Shown here: piece by piece, positions 9,119 through 16,515 of the stretch
Numbering within the stretch: position 1 is the first letter of the stretch
How the letters are laid out: each line of letters begins with the position of its first letter
Assembly (NCBI GenBank): GCA_951812615.1
Contig: CATOSU010000001.1
Location: forward strand, 62,001-126,000
Length of the DNA: 64,000 nt
Direction of reading: 5' to 3'
From: an uncultured Paracoccaceae bacterium
GTDB taxonomy: Bacteria > Pseudomonadota > Alphaproteobacteria > Rhodobacterales > Rhodobacteraceae
Translations under genes and position numbers: made by a program
The notes under the pieces: model-generated
The model's database searches: none
Told to the model about the DNA's origin: nothing
The model's input: the letters and a program-made list of their open reading frames with translations, nothing else

Positions 9119-9948
9119 TGCAGTCTAAACCTTGCATCATATGCGTTGCGATTACAGGTTCGCTGCCGCAGAAATCTGACAATCCTGCGGTGCCGATCTC
9201 GGTGGTTGAACAAATTGAAAGCACCCAGGAAGCGTTCGAGGCCGGCGCGACAATCACACATTGCCATGTGCGCAACGATGACGGCAGTTCAACGTCGGAT
9301 CCAGGGAGGTTCGGCCAACTGCTAGAAGGCCTCAGAAAGAACTGCCCGGGAATGATCGTCCAATTCTCGACTGGCGGGCGCTCCGGCGCCGGGACAGAGC
9401 GGGGTGCCATGTTGCCGCTTCGCCCGGACATGGCGTCGCTGGCGGTCGGTTCAAACAATTTCCCGACACGGGTTTATGAGAACAGCCCGGATCTGGTCGA
9501 TTGGTTGGCATCAGAGATGCTGAGCAACGACGTAAGGCCCGAGATCGAGGCATTTGACCTGAGCCACATATTCCAGGCCGCGCAAATGGTTGCCGACAAG
9601 CGGCTGCACGGGCCTCTTCACGTGCAATTTGTGATGGGGATCAAGAACGCCATGCCCGTGGACCGGGCCGCGTTTGAGTTCATGGTGGAAACAACCAAGC
9701 GACTGATGCCCGACGCAACCTGGTGTGCGGCTGGGATAGGCCGGTATCAATCGACGTTGAACGAATGGTGTGCTGAGCTCGGAGGGCATTGCCGGACCGG
9801 GCTGGAAGACAATATTCGCCTTGATCGGGAGACGCTTGCGCCCTCAAATGCGGCGCTCGTGCGCCAATGCGTGCAAATACTCGAAAACCATGAGCGCGCG
9901 CCAGCATCTAGCGCAGAGGCCCGCGCTCTGTTGGGTTTGCCAGCGTAG
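9118..9948 (+). CDS. Beta-keto acid cleavage enzyme (BKACE, DUF849 family)
   Basis: BKACE enzymes condense a beta-keto acid with acetyl-CoA and release acetoacetate plus the shortened acyl-CoA; the founding member is the 3-keto-5-aminohexanoate cleavage enzyme Kce. In this 276-residue protein the zinc ligands are visible as His48 and His50 (ITHCHVR) and Glu230 (GLEDNIRL), the same spacing as in Kce. The gene overlaps the dioxygenase stop by one base (TGATG). In this operon the natural substrate would be 3-oxoadipate, the product of maleylacetate reductase, giving succinyl-CoA and acetoacetate. That would replace the usual 3-oxoadipate CoA-transferase and thiolase, neither of which is seen here. 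The family assignment is firm; the substrate is inference. Confidence 0.85.
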   Translation: MQSKPCIICVAITGSLPQKSDNPAVPISVVEQIESTQEAFEAGATITHCHVRNDDGSSTSDPGRFGQLLEGLRKNCPGMIVQFSTGGRSGAGTERGAMLPLRPDMASLAVGSNNFPTRVYENSPDLVDWLASEMLSNDVRPEIEAFDLSHIFQAAQMVADKRLHGPLHVQFVMGIKNAMPVDRAAFEFMVETTKRLMPDATWCAAGIGRYQSTLNEWCAELGGHCRTGLEDNIRLDRETLAPSNAALVRQCVQILENHERAPASSAEARALLGLPA

Positions 9949-10016
9949 GTACGGTGAATGACATATACGGGTCATCGCCGAGCGATAGGTTGATATAGTG
10001 AAAAGAGGGACTTACG

Positions 10017-11780
10017 ATGTCAGAGACGTTCAAAACCTTACGCGCCGCCTGGCCGATGCTGCGCCGGGCCATCCGCAGCGGACAGCTCTTCCGCCCGCAG
10101 TGCAAACTGGTTGAACCTGACGCGGACATACTCTGCGCGTACGATGTTGAGGTGCCGATCGGCGCGGGCAAGGTTCTGACCTGCAACGTCTTTCGGTCGA
10201 AAACGCGCGCAGCCGAGGGCATCATCGACCCGGTCGTGATGTGTGCCCACCCCTATGACAATCACCTGACCCCCGCGCTGAAGAAGACGCCGCTCGGGGG
10301 GCCGCCGCAGCAATACCGCCTGATCCCGCAGGCCGGCGGCACGCCTGAGTTTTCCACACTTACGAGCTGGGAATCGCCCGATCCGAACTTCTGGGTGCCA
10401 GCCGGTTACACGCTGGTGAACCTCAACCTGACCGGCTACGCAAACTCGGTCGGCGAGGCCGGGCTCTTGTCCCGTCAGCAGGGCGAGGAGTATTACGCTG
10501 CAATCAAATGGGTCGCCGCACAGAATTGGTGCGACGGCAATGTCGGGCTGAGCGGGGTGAGCTATCTTGCGATCAGCCAGTACCATGCCGCCGTGGCGGC
10601 GTCTGCCGATGGCGACGCCTCGCCCCTCAAATGCATCTCGCCATGGGAGGGCATATCCGATCTCTACCGCGATCTCGCCTGCCGAGGCGGCGTGGAGGAT
10701 TCTACCTTCCTGAATTTCTGGTGGCACACCGAAGTCAAGGAAACTCTCAATAATCCATCCGAAGATCTGGCGGCGCGCGAAGGGGCCCTGCCACCGCAGC
10801 TTCTCAAAGTGCATCCGCTTTTCGATGCCTATTGGGCGGAAAAGGCCGTAGATTTCTCGAAAGTCCGCACGCCGATGCTGGTCTGCGCTTCCTTCTCCGA
10901 TCACGAGTTGCACACGCCGGGCTCGATGCGCGCCTTTCAGGAGGCAGCCTCGAGGCGCAAATGGCTCTACACACACCGGACCGGCAAATGGGTCTCCTAC
11001 TATTCCGACGAGGTGAAGGCGCTGCTCAAGGATTTCATGGATCATCACCTGAAAGGCATGTCCAACCGTTTCGACGAACTTGCGCCCGTCCGGCTGGAGG
11101 TCCACTCCAGCCGCGACGCGGTTCACGATGTGCGCCATGAGACCACCTGGCCGTTGCCTGGCACAGAGTTCTGCAAGATATTCCTGTCCGAGGACCAGCT
11201 TGTCCCTGAGAAGCCAGAAGCGGCGGGAGAGGTCTCCTACACCATAGACGGCTCCGCAGCTTTTGACGTGACGTTTCTTGAGGATACCGAACTCAGCGGC
11301 CCCATGAAACTGCGCCTATGGGTCGAAGCCCGGGCGGAGGTCGGGGCGGTTCCGGACGACATGATCCTGTGCTGCTTCCTCGACAAGCGCGACCGGCAGG
11401 GGCGGTCTGTCCGATTCAATGGTTCGGTCGGCACAACCCACGATATGGTTACACGCGGTTACATCCGGGTGTCGCGGCGGGCTCTGGACACGGAGCGGTC
11501 GACGAGCTGGTGCCCGGTTGCGCAAGGGGACAGTGTCGAGAAACTCGAGCCCGGAGACATCGTCCCGGTGGACATCGCCCTTTGCCCTGCGAGCACCTTC
11601 TTCGCCGCCGGGGAAGGGCTCAGGTTGATCGTTTCGCCAACAGAGATTGTTCATGCACCAATCTTCGGTAAGGACACCAGCCTCAACGCCGGCCGCCATG
11701 TATTGCATTTCGGCGGCAAGTTTGACTCTCACCTTCTTTTGCCCGTCATTTCCGCAGACAGAGATTTAACATCCACTTAA
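10017..11780 (+). CDS. CocE/NonD family alpha/beta hydrolase
   Basis: This is a serine hydrolase of the cocaine-esterase/X-prolyl peptidase (S15) superfamily, 587 residues. The nucleophile elbow GLSGVSYLAISQ places the catalytic serine near residue 180, and an all-beta C-terminal domain follows (from about residue 360). No signal peptide is seen, so it is cytoplasmic. GAGGGA precedes the ATG. It lies 68 bases after BKACE on the same strand and its base composition is richer in G+C, so it may have its own history. It could release the phenolic substrate from an ester or amide, but nothing in the sequence fixes the substrate. Confidence 0.8.
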   Translation: MSETFKTLRAAWPMLRRAIRSGQLFRPQCKLVEPDADILCAYDVEVPIGAGKVLTCNVFRSKTRAAEGIIDPVVMCAHPYDNHLTPALKKTPLGGPPQQYRLIPQAGGTPEFSTLTSWESPDPNFWVPAGYTLVNLNLTGYANSVGEAGLLSRQQGEEYYAAIKWVAAQNWCDGNVGLSGVSYLAISQYHAAVAASADGDASPLKCISPWEGISDLYRDLACRGGVEDSTFLNFWWHTEVKETLNNPSEDLAAREGALPPQLLKVHPLFDAYWAEKAVDFSKVRTPMLVCASFSDHELHTPGSMRAFQEAASRRKWLYTHRTGKWVSYYSDEVKALLKDFMDHHLKGMSNRFDELAPVRLEVHSSRDAVHDVRHETTWPLPGTEFCKIFLSEDQLVPEKPEAAGEVSYTIDGSAAFDVTFLEDTELSGPMKLRLWVEARAEVGAVPDDMILCCFLDKRDRQGRSVRFNGSVGTTHDMVTRGYIRVSRRALDTERSTSWCPVAQGDSVEKLEPGDIVPVDIALCPASTFFAAGEGLRLIVSPTEIVHAPIFGKDTSLNAGRHVLHFGGKFDSHLLLPVISADRDLTST

Positions 11781-12054
11781 GAGGCGTGGCGAATTTGCGA
11801 TAGCTGCGCCCAAGATGAATGGCCGGTCTTTTTCCTGCGCGGCGGAACAGAGTTTTTAGCTAGTGTCGCATTTCTCGCGCTGCGAGCGCACGCAGCACGA
11901 AATCACAAGGACCGGAGTGGGCTCGAGGACTAAGCCGCTCTCGCGGCAACGGCGCTTGTTGCTGAGGTAGCGAGCGGAACAATATGTAGGCGCATTTTGC
12001 GATGTGACGGACCTGCCTGACGATTGAGGTTTCTCAATTGGACAGGAGGTTCCC

Positions 12055-12915
12055 ATGACACAGGAGAAGATGAGCCCGCTGCGTGCGCGGATGATCGAGG
12101 ACATGCGCATTCGCGGGTTGGCTGAGACATCGCAGAAAGCGCATATCCGGGCGCTGAAGGATTTCACAGCGTTTCTGGGGCGTGCGCCGGATACGGCGAC
12201 GCCAGATGAGCTGCGCGCCTATCAGCTTCATATGACCGACACTGAGGTGACGCCGTCGGTCTACAATTCGCGGATCACGGCACTGCGGTTCTTCTTCGGC
12301 ATGACATGCAATCGGGAGGATATGAAGAAGTACATGCAGTTCCGCACCGAGCCGCGGAAGCTGCCGATTGTGCTGAGCTTCGAGGAGGTCTCGGCGGTTT
12401 TGTCCGCGGCCCCTGGGCCCGGTCTCAAGTATCGGGCGGCACTCGGCATCGGGTATGGCGCAGGGCTGCGTGCCTCCGAGGTCACCAATCTCAAGGTTCG
12501 GGACATCGACAGTGACCGCATGCTGATCCATGTCGAGCGCGGTAAGGGCGGCAAGGATCGCGATGTGATGCTTTCGCCGTCCTTGCTGGAACTCCTTCGC
12601 GACTATTGGCGTGAGGCTCGCCCGCAGGGCTGGCTGTTTCCTGGGCAGAGCCGGGTTGAACCCCTGTCTCCACGGTCCTTGAATCGTGCCTTCAACTCGG
12701 CAAAGGCGATGGCCGGCATCAAGAAGCCTGCAACATTGCACTCGCTCCGGCACAGCTTTGCTACGCATTTGTTGGAGGCCGATACGGATGTGCGGGTGAT
12801 CCAGGTTCTCCTCGGCCACGCCAAGTTGACCACGACGGCACGATATACACATGTGGCGACCAAGACGTTGCGCAATGTGTCCAGCCCGTTCGAGCACATC
12901 CAGGATGTGACCTGA
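12055..12915 (+). CDS. Tyrosine recombinase/integrase (IS91-associated)
   Basis: This is a site-specific recombinase of 286 residues with an N-terminal SAM-like core-binding domain (about residues 1-90) and a catalytic domain. The catalytic set is visible: Arg in GAGLRASEVTNL, His-x-x-Arg in HSLRHSFATHLL, a second His in LLGHAKL, and the nucleophile Tyr in TTTARYTHV. GGAGG precedes the ATG. It ends 13 bases before the transposase gene, which suggests co-expression and a shared function in movement of the element. Its precise role in IS91-type transposition is not established. Confidence 0.9.
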   Translation: MTQEKMSPLRARMIEDMRIRGLAETSQKAHIRALKDFTAFLGRAPDTATPDELRAYQLHMTDTEVTPSVYNSRITALRFFFGMTCNREDMKKYMQFRTEPRKLPIVLSFEEVSAVLSAAPGPGLKYRAALGIGYGAGLRASEVTNLKVRDIDSDRMLIHVERGKGGKDRDVMLSPSLLELLRDYWREARPQGWLFPGQSRVEPLSPRSLNRAFNSAKAMAGIKKPATLHSLRHSFATHLLEADTDVRVIQVLLGHAKLTTTARYTHVATKTLRNVSSPFEHIQDVT

Positions 12916-12928
12916 CGGGGGCTGCAGC

Positions 12929-14122
12929 GTGCCGCGGCACGCGCTGGAGGTTGCCGACATCTTCCGTGATCATGGGCCTGCCTATCGGCGGGCCAATGCA
13001 GGGCGTCTGAGCCTTGGGCAACTCAAAGTGATGTCCGCCATTGAAGCCTGCCGGACCGAAGCACTCGGTGGGCATGTGGCAGCTTGCACCAAATGTGATC
13101 ACCAGCATATCGCCTACAACAGTTGCAAGAACCGGCACTGCCCGAAGTGCCAGGGACCGGCGGCGCGCGATTGGATGGCGGCGCGGGCAGACGACTTGTT
13201 GCCCGTGGAATATTTCCACGTCGTCTTCACATTGCCGGCCGAGATCGCCCGCATCGCCTACTGGAACAAGCGGGCAATGTACGGCCTCTTGTTCAAGGCA
13301 TCAGCCGAGACGGTGATGACCATCGTCGCTGACCCCAGGCACCTTGGTGCCCGCGTCGGCATGACCTGCGTTCTCCACACCTGGGGATCGGCGATGACGC
13401 ATCATCCCCACATCCACATGATCGTGCCCGGCGGCGGGTTGTCGCTTGATGGCATCCGATGGATCGGCTGCAAGCCCGGGTTCTTTCTGCCGGTCCGGGT
13501 GCTGTCTCGGCTGTTCAGACGCCTGTTCCTTGAGGGCCTGGTCAACTTGCACCGCGCCGGGCAGCTCACCTTCTTCAGTGATCTTGCCGGGCTGGCCGAT
13601 GCAGATGCCTTCACTGCTTACCTCGCACCGCTGCGCAAAACCGAATGGGTGGTCTATGCCAAACCGCCCTTTGGCGGACCCGAGCAGGTTCTGGCCTATC
13701 TCAGCCGCTACACCCACCGGGTCGCGATCTCCAACCATCGCCTCGTCAGCGCAGATGCCGACACCGTTTCCTTCCGCTGGAAGGATTACCGCATCAAGCG
13801 CGGCGACCGGATGAAGGTCATGCGGCTCGACACGGGCGAGTTCATCCGCCGGTTCCTCATGCATGTCCTGCCCGATGGATTCCATCGCATCCGCCACTAC
13901 GGCCTGCTGGCAAGCGCCGCCCGCAAGGCCAACATCGCGAAGATCCGCACATTGCTCGGTGCGGAACCGACCAGGCAGGAAGACGCACCCTCTGCCGAGA
14001 TCATCCCTCTAATCTTGCGCGAGCCATGCCCCGACTGCGGCGGACCCATGCGTATCACCGAGACGTTCCGGCGCGGCGAGGTTCCGCAATCCCGCGCCCC
14101 ACCGAGGAGACAGGCCGCATGA
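12929..14122 (+). CDS. IS91-family transposase (HUH, Y1/Y2 type)
   Basis: This is a rolling-circle-type transposase of 397 residues. An N-terminal zinc-binding region (CTKCDH, then CKNRHCPKC, about residues 53-75) is followed by the HUH metal site in MTHHPHIHMIVPGGG and the catalytic tyrosine region AYLSRYTHRVAISNHRLV. A C-terminal CPDCGG may bind another zinc. Translation probably starts at GTG 12929, close behind the recombinase. The length is normal for the family and no frameshift is seen, so it may be active. Confidence 0.9.
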   Translation: MPRHALEVADIFRDHGPAYRRANAGRLSLGQLKVMSAIEACRTEALGGHVAACTKCDHQHIAYNSCKNRHCPKCQGPAARDWMAARADDLLPVEYFHVVFTLPAEIARIAYWNKRAMYGLLFKASAETVMTIVADPRHLGARVGMTCVLHTWGSAMTHHPHIHMIVPGGGLSLDGIRWIGCKPGFFLPVRVLSRLFRRLFLEGLVNLHRAGQLTFFSDLAGLADADAFTAYLAPLRKTEWVVYAKPPFGGPEQVLAYLSRYTHRVAISNHRLVSADADTVSFRWKDYRIKRGDRMKVMRLDTGEFIRRFLMHVLPDGFHRIRHYGLLASAARKANIAKIRTLLGAEPTRQEDAPSAEIIPLILREPCPDCGGPMRITETFRRGEVPQSRAPPRRQAA

Positions 14123-14840
14123 CCGGGCGCGCGCTCATCCCAACCGCTACCAACCGGGTGACTCAGCCACACCGGTCGAGCCCCCTTGTCCAAAGTGAGT
14201 TGGAAAGCCACACAAAAGGCACAACACGGCTACTACCCGGGCTAAATCCAGGCCAAACCCTCTCGCGAAACATGGAAGCGGTCGACATCGCGCCCCACAC
14301 CAACGTATCCGTCGCGGTCACAGACCCAGCCGACAACGCTCTTTCCCCATAGACACCGCCCAGTCCCCGCGGCTTCCTCCCTGAGAGGTTTGTCAACGCG
14401 GGCCACGCTCACGCCCGGCCGATATCCCGCGCAATGGCCCGCGTCGAAAAACCTTCATCGATCCGGTCACTTGAGCGTTTTTGTCGAATGTCGGCTCGAC
14501 GGCGGATTGCAGATACCCGCGCGGCCCTTCGCTTGATTCAACCCGCCGCAAGCCGCGGTAAACGTGGATGGTGAGGTCTATAACAGCAGACGCACCATTG
14601 AGCTGCTCGGCGGTGGCCAGCAGTGCTGCTGTGAGTTTGAGATCGCGGCCCGGGCATCAGATCTGGAGAATACCCCCGATCCATTCGACGAAAACGCTGA
14701 GCATGCTCACCCAGCGGCTTTCAGGAATCCCCAGAAGGTACATGACGACTTTCAAAAATGTCAGTAATATGATCACACACGATCTGCATGGCGGGGAGTA
14801 GCGCCCGACTGACAGAAAGCTCCGAAACTGGAGGCCGATC
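14123..14840. other. Transposon tail and degenerate DNA without a clear gene
   Basis: The part up to about 14395 looks like the non-coding 3' tail of the IS91 element. From there to 14840 I see only fragments. On the minus strand, about 14420-14480, the phrase DEGFSTRAIARDIGRA resembles the helix-turn-helix of a resolvase-type recombinase and ends in a stop; neighbouring minus-strand pieces lie in other frames. Plus-strand open frames at about 14564-14801 have no ribosome binding site and no family resemblance. I read this as a scar of degraded mobile genes. Confidence 0.4.
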
Positions 14841-15425
14841 ATGAACGACTTGAGCGACACCTTTGAGCCGGCGGGGCGAGAAGACAGCACCGGCCGCTTC
14901 CTTCCGGGCAATGACTTCTGGAAGGCCAGATCCAGCGCGGGGCGCAATCCCACCTTCACCCGCCCAGATCAGCTGGAAGCCGCCTGTCATGAGTACTTCG
15001 GGTGGAATGATGATCACCCGCTTTACGAAACCAAGCTGGTGACCCACCAAGGCCACGTCACTCAAGTGGCCGTGCCGAAGCCGCGGGCCATGACGCTCGC
15101 CGGATTGTGCAACTTCCTCAGCATCGCGCGATCCACATGGAACGAGTGGCGGGCATCCCGTCCGGATTTGTCGGAAGTCATCGAGCGGGTGGAACAGGTG
15201 ATCTGGCAGCAGAAGTACGAGGGTGCCGCAGCGAACCTGTTCAACTCCAACATCATCGCGCGGGAGCTCGGCCTGTCAGAAAAGAACGAGATCACCGGGC
15301 AAGATGGTGCTCCGATCAAGGTCGAACCAGTTTCCCGGCTGGAGATAGCCCGACGGGTCGCCCAACTCCTTGAGGCTGGAATGCTGGAAAAAGAGGCCGC
15401 CGACGATCTTGGACATGAGCGGTAA
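14841..15425 (+). CDS. Phage terminase small subunit / DNA-packaging protein (gp3-like)
   Basis: The 194-residue protein resembles phage small terminase subunits, which recognise viral DNA for packaging. The central part MTLAGLCNFLSIARSTWNEW looks like the DNA-binding helix-turn-helix, and AAANLFNSNIIARELGLSEK is typical of this terminase group. GGAGG lies 6 bases before the ATG. No large terminase, portal or capsid gene follows; the next feature is a tRNA. It is therefore an orphan, probably left from a prophage that used the tRNA as its attachment site. Confidence 0.7.
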   Translation: MNDLSDTFEPAGREDSTGRFLPGNDFWKARSSAGRNPTFTRPDQLEAACHEYFGWNDDHPLYETKLVTHQGHVTQVAVPKPRAMTLAGLCNFLSIARSTWNEWRASRPDLSEVIERVEQVIWQQKYEGAAANLFNSNIIARELGLSEKNEITGQDGAPIKVEPVSRLEIARRVAQLLEAGMLEKEAADDLGHER

Positions 15426-15632
15426 GTCCGGCTTCAGGCCGAAGCGTGACCGTCCGCACCGTTTGCCAAGCGATACGTTCCTGCGTCACGCCCCGCCTAC
15501 CCGAATTGCCCGTCGTTGAAGTCGACAATTGATTTGTCGCAGAGCGTCACAACTAGGCGCAAAGGAGTTGGCGGGCTTTTGGGCGGGTGTTTCCCAGAAT
15601 GCGCAGATATTTCTTTTAATATCAATGATGTG

Positions 15633-15722
15633 TGGCGGAGAGGAAGGGATTCGAACCCTCGAGACGGTTTCCCGCCTACACACTTTCCAGGCGTGCGCCT
15701 TCGACCACTCGGCCACCTCTCC
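15633..15722 (-). tRNA. tRNA-Ser (anticodon GGA)
   Basis: On the minus strand a 90-nt cloverleaf can be drawn. The acceptor stem GGAGAGG pairs with CCTCTCC, followed by G and an encoded CCA. The anticodon loop CTGGAAA gives GGA. There is a long variable arm typical of tRNA-Ser, and a T arm containing GGTTCGAATCC. Its 3' end points left, toward the phage gene and the IS element, which is the orientation expected if an island inserted into the tRNA 3' end. Confidence 0.93.
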
Positions 15723-15792
15723 GCCGGCCGGTCTACAGCCAAGCGTGGGGCGGTTGCAAGGGGCGGAATTCAATTTCCGGGACCTGCGACGC

Positions 15793-16515
15793 TCAGGTTT
15801 CCAGGTGGACATAGACGCGGCGGTTCATCCGGCCCTTCTTTTCGATCTTGCCCAGCCGGATGCGGCCGATCTCGCCGGTTTTGCGCACATGGGTGCCGCC
15901 GCAGGGCTGCAGGTCAACCTGGCTTTCGCCCTGCCCGATCCGGACCAGCCTGATCCGCCCGGCCCCGCGCGGCGGTGCGACGGACATGGTTTTGACCAGC
16001 CCCGGGCTGGCCTCCAGTTCGGCGTTGGTGATCCAGTCTTCGCCCACCTCCAGATCGCGGTCGATCAGCGCCTGCAGCGCGGCCTCCAGCCCGGGTTTGT
16101 CTTCCGGCGGATCGGGCATGGCGAAGTCCAGCCGGCCCTTGCCGGCCGAGATGGCGCCGCCGGACACCGGTAGATGAATGACCACCGACAACAGATGCAG
16201 ACAGGTATGCACCTTCATGTGGCTGAACCGGCGGGTCCAGTCGATCTCCTGCACCACCGCCGCGCCGACCGGCGGCAGCGCCGCGCCCTCGACCGGGATC
16301 AGGTCGATGGCTCCGTCTTCGCCCTTGCGCGCCTCGGCAATCGCGGTTTCCTGCCCGTCCCAGCGCAGCACGCCGCCATCGCCGGGCTGACCGCCGCCGG
16401 TGGGGTAAAACAGGCTCTGGTCCAGCACAATTGCCCCGGCCTCTGTGACAGAGACAACCGTGCCGGGAGCGTCACGGCGGTAGGCATCCGCGGCATAAAG
16501 CGGTTCAGTGATCAT
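15793..16515 (-). CDS. AlaX-type alanyl-tRNA editing protein
   Basis: This is a free-standing homologue of the alanyl-tRNA synthetase editing domain, predicted to hydrolyse mischarged Ser- or Gly-tRNA(Ala). The 240-residue protein has the two zinc-binding motifs HxxxH (HTCLH) and CxxxH (CGGTH), plus the FYPTGGGQPGDGG stretch conserved in the family. The start at 16515 lies inside the end of the upstream channel gene (11-base overlap), so it is the last gene of the cysK-channel-alaX operon. Reading further upstream gives a tail with no family resemblance. Confidence 0.85.
   Translation of the reverse strand: MITEPLYAADAYRRDAPGTVVSVTEAGAIVLDQSLFYPTGGGQPGDGGVLRWDGQETAIAEARKGEDGAIDLIPVEGAALPPVGAAVVQEIDWTRRFSHMKVHTCLHLLSVVIHLPVSGGAISAGKGRLDFAMPDPPEDKPGLEAALQALIDRDLEVGEDWITNAELEASPGLVKTMSVAPPRGAGRIRLVRIGQGESQVDLQPCGGTHVRKTGEIGRIRLGKIEKKGRMNRRVYVHLET

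Larger units (their letters stand above)
11860..14400 (+). mobile_element. IS91-family insertion element with partner tyrosine recombinase (ends approximate)
   Basis: The element consists of a tyrosine recombinase followed by an HUH-type IS91 transposase, an arrangement found in several IS91-group elements. Elements of this family have no terminal inverted repeats and make no target duplication, so the ends are estimated from where gene-free, hairpin-containing sequence begins and stops. One hairpin, GCTGCG/CGCAGC at about 11879-11896, lies near the left end. The right end probably lies between about 14340 and 14400. It separates the catabolic genes from the phage-like gene and the tRNA. Confidence 0.7.

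Noticed and set aside
12034-12960. Minus-strand frame of about 308 codons over the recombinase
   Set aside because: The plus-strand tyrosine recombinase has its catalytic residues and ribosome binding site; the antisense frame has no domain.
14564-14801. Two overlapping small plus-strand frames after the IS element
   Set aside because: No ribosome binding site, no family resemblance, and the region looks like degraded mobile DNA.
15516-16173. Plus-strand frames running through 15633-15722
   Set aside because: They cross the tRNA-Ser gene and the AlaX gene in antisense; no ribosome binding site.
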